Assembly: GCA_021809225.1 (NCBI GenBank)
Contig: JAKBAL010000082.1
Coordinates: 1-8,129, forward strand
Direction: 5' to 3'
Length of the DNA: 8,129 bases
Source of the DNA: Pseudomonadota bacterium
GTDB lineage: Bacteria > Pseudomonadota > Alphaproteobacteria > UBA9655
In this document: positions 5,034-8,129 of the stretch, one piece after another
Layout of the letters: each line of letters begins with the position of its first letter
Position numbering within the stretch: position 1 is the stretch's first letter
Position numbers and translations under genes: made by a program
Notes under the pieces: model-generated
What the model was told of the DNA's origin: nothing
The model's database searches: none
Seen by the model: the letters and a program-made list of their open reading frames with translations, nothing else

Positions 5034-6967
5034 GAAATTTCTTCCTTAATTATCCAGCCTAAATCAAGAAGGAACTTTCGAAGAGAATTCAAGCGTCCGC
5101 CATCAAGTGCTCCGTTTTCTTTGTCGTGAATATGAATGGAAGTATGATGCTCTTTATAACCAAAATGAACACGAGATCCTTCTCTCTTTCTATCCACTTC
5201 GATCCCAAGATTCTGAAAGAGTGTAATAATAAAGCCCATACGGATTCCTTTTAAATAGGAAATAGGTGTATCTCTGAAGTATCTAAAAGATGCTTCTAAC
5301 TTTTGAGGAACAATAAGAGAATGTATTGTATGAGCCTTTCTTTTTTCTTCTTGAAGTAGCAAAGAGAGATGGGAAGCAATCTCTTGTATTTGTTCCAGAA
5401 GTTCAGGATGCTGTTTCAAGTCGCTGAGCAGTGAGCAGGCTTTGCGTTGAATCATAAAAAATGCATCAGATTCTTTAGAAATCTGTTGTAACAGCTCCTG
5501 CGTTGAAGAAGAATTTTCTAAAATTTCTTCTTTCTCTTCATAGATCTCTTCTTTCTCTTTTTCTTTCTCTTTTTCTTTCTCTTTTTCTTCTTTTGATTGT
5601 GTTGTTGTTTTCTGTTGGGTTAATGAAGGAAGAGTAGAGGGTATTACAGGCTCTTTCTCTAACAATGTATCGTCGAAAGGATCAACAGATTGTTTATCAG
5701 AGGGCCCATCTCGTTCTGATCCAGCATGTTTTTTAGGGAGGGAAATAGGCTCTTCTCGAGGTTCCTCTCCCTTTCTTGAAAGATCATTTTGACGTGCATC
5801 AAACGCTTTTGCTTTCGCTTTCTTTTTGGGTTTGCCTTTTGTTTTTCTTTCGCCTTTCGTTTGACTTTTTTGACCAGTTTTTTTATTTTCTTTTCCCTTT
5901 TTCTTCTTTTTTTGTAATGGGTTAGTACTCTTCTGCAAGAAAGCGGACGGTTCGCTTTTTCCAACTTCTTTGCTGATCTTCTCTTCGATCATCGCACGCC
6001 ACAGGGGAAAATATATTTCATATTCTTCAGCTGATAATTTGCATGCGCTTGGCTCTTCATCTTCAGTAATAAACTTTATACTTAAAGGATTGAATGTAAA
6101 ATGTGAGGCAGCCTCTAGGATAAAGTTGTTGTCGCTTACCATTGGGAGTACCTCAAAGGTTTCTCCAGAGATAGAAAGATCATTTTCATAATATTCTTTA
6201 GTTGGTATATGACTTATCTTACCCTCAGGAGAACAATGTATAATTGTACCATAGTTTAAAAAAGTAGGATTTTTATTTATTACTAATTTAAGTTCTTTTT
6301 TCTTTTTATCAATTTCAGATTGAAGAGTCATTTTAAATTTCTGAGGCAAAGAGAGCTTAGTAAGATCAGAGGCATTAAGAAAGTTAAGCATGTTTCTTGC
6401 TTCTCTTTGTTGAAAGCGGACTGTTCTAAAATAATCTATTTTAACGGAGTATTTCTTAAGTCCAAGTTCGTCGGTACCTTTGATTTGAGTCCTTAGAAAA
6501 GAAGCAATGTGCCTGTCTAGTGTTGAAAAATATTTTGGGAAGAAGTCAAAAGCACTTAGAGCTATTTCCATGTCTTTATAAAAATCAGATTCTGGGGAAG
6601 ATCTCAACTTAACTTCATGTAATCCTTTTATTAAATAGAGGATATGACAATATGGGAGGAAAAACATACCCTCCGTATCATTTATTGTTTCTATTCTGCG
6701 CCAGTCTATGAATTTACTTAAGTGATTATAGTGACTTACGGAATTTCTGCTTAGGTTTTTATATTTATTAACTTCTTCTTCCTCTATATGTTCTGTACCA
6801 AAATAATTAACATACCCTTCTTCTTTCATTCTATGAAGCTTTAAGGAAATTCCAGTAAGTGCAATTAAATTTTCAGAAAATTCAGTTTCAAGTTTTTCAC
6901 CAAAACTTGCGATACAGGCAGAAGTTAAAAATAGAAATGCACAAATTAGATTGAATATAATTTTCAT
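5030..6967 (-). CDS. Exported protein of unknown function with Lys-rich linker and HicA-like C-terminal segment
   Basis: I do not recognise the 645-residue protein as a whole. Residues 1-20 form a Sec signal peptide (hydrophobic core 'IIFNLICAFLFL'). Cleavage near 'SACIA' fits signal peptidase I; Cys18 has Thr at -3, a poor lipobox. Residues 21-345 are a mixed, probably folded region without a known motif. Residues 353-403 are a Lys/Arg-rich linker, 404-458 disordered, and 459-484 a KE-rich repeat. A helical stretch (about 488-550) precedes 557-638: 'LEASFRYF', 'LFQNLGIEVDRK', 'GSRVHF' (597-602), 'SIHIHDKENG' and 'LRKFLLDLGW'. That order matches the short HicA-family proteins of 'LGAEV...GSRV...HRPHP...RRFLENAGI' type, which have a dsRBD-like fold. 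The similarity is from memory, not a search. There is no HicB-like neighbour. The coding sequence is more AT-rich than its neighbours, consistent with a lineage-specific gene. A GGGTGG lies shortly before the ATG. Confidence 0.85.
   Translation of the reverse strand: MKIIFNLICAFLFLTSACIASFGEKLETEFSENLIALTGISLKLHRMKEEGYVNYFGTEHIEEEEVNKYKNLSRNSVSHYNHLSKFIDWRRIETINDTEGMFFLPYCHILYLIKGLHEVKLRSSPESDFYKDMEIALSAFDFFPKYFSTLDRHIASFLRTQIKGTDELGLKKYSVKIDYFRTVRFQQREARNMLNFLNASDLTKLSLPQKFKMTLQSEIDKKKKELKLVINKNPTFLNYGTIIHCSPEGKISHIPTKEYYENDLSISGETFEVLPMVSDNNFILEAASHFTFNPLSIKFITEDEEPSACKLSAEEYEIYFPLWRAMIEEKISKEVGKSEPSAFLQKSTNPLQKKKKKGKENKKTGQKSQTKGERKTKGKPKKKAKAKAFDARQNDLSRKGEEPREEPISLPKKHAGSERDGPSDKQSVDPFDDTLLEKEPVIPSTLPSLTQQKTTTQSKEEKEKEKEKEKEKEEIYEEKEEILENSSSTQELLQQISKESDAFFMIQRKACSLLSDLKQHPELLEQIQEIASHLSLLLQEEKRKAHTIHSLIVPQKLEASFRYFRDTPISYLKGIRMGFIITLFQNLGIEVDRKREGSRVHFGYKEHHTSIHIHDKENGALDGGRLNSLRKFLLDLGWIIKEEIS
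5551..5586. repeat. Three perfect tandem copies of a 12-bp unit inside the exported-protein gene
   Basis: CTTTCTCTTTTT is repeated three times without change (5551-5562, 5563-5574, 5575-5586), then decays into CTTCTTTT. On the coding (minus) strand it encodes the KEKE stretch at about residues 461-472. Since 12 is a multiple of three, copy-number change would lengthen or shorten the charged linker without a frameshift. Confidence 0.9.
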
Positions 6968-7024
6968 ATAACACCACCCTTACTTAAAAACAACATCATT
7001 AAAAATATAAAACGAACTATTTCA

Positions 7025-7053
7025 TGTATACAAAATTAAAATTTTAAAATCAA
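7025..7053 (-). promoter_or_regulatory. Promoter-like sequence for the exported-protein gene
   Basis: On the minus strand TTGATT (7053-7048) is followed after exactly 17 bp by TATACA (7030-7025), each 4 of 6 to consensus. Transcription would start near 7018, giving a leader of about 50 nt. The surrounding spacer (6968-7155) is very AT-rich, so chance matches are possible. Confidence 0.4.
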
Positions 7054-7125
7054 GAAGAAATTTAAAAAATTATACTTCGCTACCCTCTCAATTTTTTGAA
7101 AGAATGGATGGGCGAGTAGCTACGA

Positions 7126-7144
7126 GGAATGGACGGTCTATTCC
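7126..7144. repeat. Short hairpin between the SDR gene and the exported-protein gene
   Basis: GGAATGGA-CGG-TCTATTCC can form an 8-bp stem (one G-T pair) with a 3-nt loop, 12 bp beyond the SDR stop codon. No T-run follows it on the minus strand, so it is at best a weak terminator or 3'-end stabiliser for the SDR transcript. An 8-bp palindrome, GTAGCTAC, lies a few bases further downstream of the SDR gene (7115-7122). Confidence 0.3.
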
Positions 7145-7155
7145 AAGATAAATTT

Positions 7156-7905
7156 TTACATTAACTCTTTTTTCTTAAAAAATCTGGGATCCTGTGCATT
7201 AAGAATCTCACCATGCCACGGGCATGCAGATTCAGATAAGCAAACAAAAACTTCCGTGATGTCTTCGGGGGCGGGAAGGGTTAGGGGATCTTCCCCTGGC
7301 CTGGCGGCCGCACGCATAGCGGTGCGAGTGGCTCCCGGGTTAATGAGATTGACTTTAAAGGCTGTATGAGTAACTTCAGCGGCGTACGTTTTCACCATCA
7401 TCTCAAGGGCTGCTTTGCTAACTGCATAAGCTCCATGATAAGGAAAAGGAATGGGTTGGATCGTAACGGAACTGGTTACAAAAACGATCCTGGCGTCTTG
7501 AGCCTTTGTCAAAAGAGGCTCAAAAGCTCTTAGAAGATGCCAATTGGCATGAAGATTTGTTGTTATCACCTGATGCCACAAGCTGGGTTTGGTATGGGTA
7601 AGAGGCGTCAGTATTCCCAAAGTTGCTGCATTTCCAATCAGGATATCAAGCCTTCCAAAACGTGTCGCAATAGATTGCGCAAAATCGTCTATACGGGGTA
7701 AATCTGTTAGATCAAAAGGAACTAAAACAGCTGGAGGGCCATATTTTTGTACCTCATCATCGACCGCTTCCAGATCTTCGGATGAACGAGCCACAAGAAT
7801 GAGTTGGGCTCCTTCTTGAGCAAACCGTTTGGCAACGGCGGCTCCTATACCACGAGACGCTCCCGTAATCAAAGCAATTTTATCTTTAAGTCTTTTTTGC
7901 TGCAT
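7156..7905 (-). CDS. SDR-family NAD(P)-dependent oxidoreductase
   Basis: A 249-residue classical short-chain dehydrogenase/reductase, Rossmann-fold and cytoplasmic. The cofactor motif 'TGASRGIG' is at residues 14-21, and the Arg in it favours NADP(H), though this is only a tendency. 'GNAAT' stands where 'NNAG' is usual; Asn117 in 'TTNLHANW' matches the structural Asn; Ser145/146 in 'VTSS' and 'YAVSK' (Tyr160, Lys164) complete the catalytic set. 'NPGATRTAMRAAARPGEDP' matches a group of uncharacterised alphaproteobacterial SDRs. The substrate cannot be told from sequence. I prefer the ATG at 7905; a GTG two codons upstream (7911) is possible, and neither has a clear ribosome site. The 165 bp between this gene and the right-hand repeat hold nothing I can name. 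Confidence 0.92.
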   Translation of the reverse strand: MQQKRLKDKIALITGASRGIGAAVAKRFAQEGAQLILVARSSEDLEAVDDEVQKYGPPAVLVPFDLTDLPRIDDFAQSIATRFGRLDILIGNAATLGILTPLTHTKPSLWHQVITTNLHANWHLLRAFEPLLTKAQDARIVFVTSSVTIQPIPFPYHGAYAVSKAALEMMVKTYAAEVTHTAFKVNLINPGATRTAMRAAARPGEDPLTLPAPEDITEVFVCLSESACPWHGEILNAQDPRFFKKKELM

Positions 7906-8070
7906 TTTCACTTTAACCGATTAGCAAACGTAACCCATTTTAAAGGAAAGGTGCCTTAAAAGGAATAAAAACTTTCTCTCATCCCTTTAGTGTGTCCCTT
8001 TACTCTGCAGGTTACAAAATTCCTAGTTATAGCCAATTAACATGAAAATTAGGTGTTTAAATTTAAAAAA

Positions 8071-8129
8071 TGGATTGCTTCGGAGCATACGCTCCTCGCA
8101 ATGACGGCGGGGGGGATCGTCATTGCGAG
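8071..8129. repeat. Dispersed palindromic repeat, second copy, cut by window edge
   Basis: The left arm (8071-8106) differs from the left arm of the copy at 2473-2508 at two adjacent positions only (GA for TC) and lies in the same orientation. Those two bases give this arm its own inner hairpin, GGAGC-ATAC-GCTCC. After an 11-nt G-rich centre the facing arm begins (8118-8129, CGTCATTGCGAG) and leaves the window. Confidence 0.88.

Noticed and set aside
5659..5964. Lys/Arg-rich 101-residue minus-strand frame
   Set aside because: It is an out-of-frame reading of the Lys-rich linker of the exported protein; the basic composition comes from A-rich sequence and not from a nucleic-acid binding gene.
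5030..6967. Lipoprotein reading of the exported protein (Cys18)
   Set aside because: The residues before the Cys are Leu-Thr-Ser-Ala; Thr at -3 is a poor lipobox match, so signal peptidase I cleavage is the safer reading.
7906..8070. Small gene or RNA between the SDR gene and the right repeat
   Set aside because: No open frame with a ribosome site, no stable hairpin and no complete promoter was found; a lone TATAAC on the minus strand has no -35.

Overview
The window (8129 bp, AT-leaning) looks like chromosome from a host-associated alphaproteobacterium, plausibly of the Holosporales/Rickettsiales type. This rests on an EipB/DUF1849 envelope protein (a family characteristic of Alphaproteobacteria), an hfq-hflX pair with alphaproteobacterial-style sequences, an alphaproteobacterial type of SDR oxidoreductase, and dispersed palindromic repeats of the 'CGTCATTGCGAG...GAAGCAATCC' kind. 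The taxonomic placement is inference from recognised families; no 16S or other marker is present.

Layout. Positions 1-767 (minus) hold most of an EipB-like periplasmic protein that runs off the left edge. A 160-bp divergent spacer with a good -35 box leads into pepA (928-2409, plus), a complete M17 leucyl aminopeptidase. A 222-bp spacer follows, filled largely by an 87-bp palindromic repeat, then a HAD phosphatase (2632-3285, plus) whose longest open frame begins falsely inside the repeat. After a 158-bp spacer come hfq (3444-3707) and hflX in the same frame. The hflX gene is split by an in-frame TAG at 3882-3884. The 56 codons before it encode the expected first part of the HflX N-terminal domain, and the codons after it encode the rest with every GTPase motif intact, beginning with a TTG preceded by a strong Shine-Dalgarno sequence.

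hflX converges on and shares its stop site (TTAA) with a 645-residue minus-strand gene (5030-6967). That gene encodes an exported, lineage-specific looking protein with a Lys-rich linker, a KE tandem repeat and a C-terminal segment resembling a HicA-type toxin/dsRBD fold of the 'GSRV' subgroup. No HicB partner lies beside it. Next come an AT-rich spacer with a promoter-like sequence, an SDR oxidoreductase (7156-7905, minus), a gene-free stretch, and a second copy of the palindromic repeat cut by the right edge.

The genes do not form one pathway: they are housekeeping functions (peptide turnover, phosphatase, RNA chaperone, ribosome-rescue GTPase, envelope integrity) plus one accessory exported protein. 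The two items most worth following are the HicA-like exported protein and the TAG-split hflX. No CRISPR array, tRNA, rRNA, transposase or phage gene was seen.
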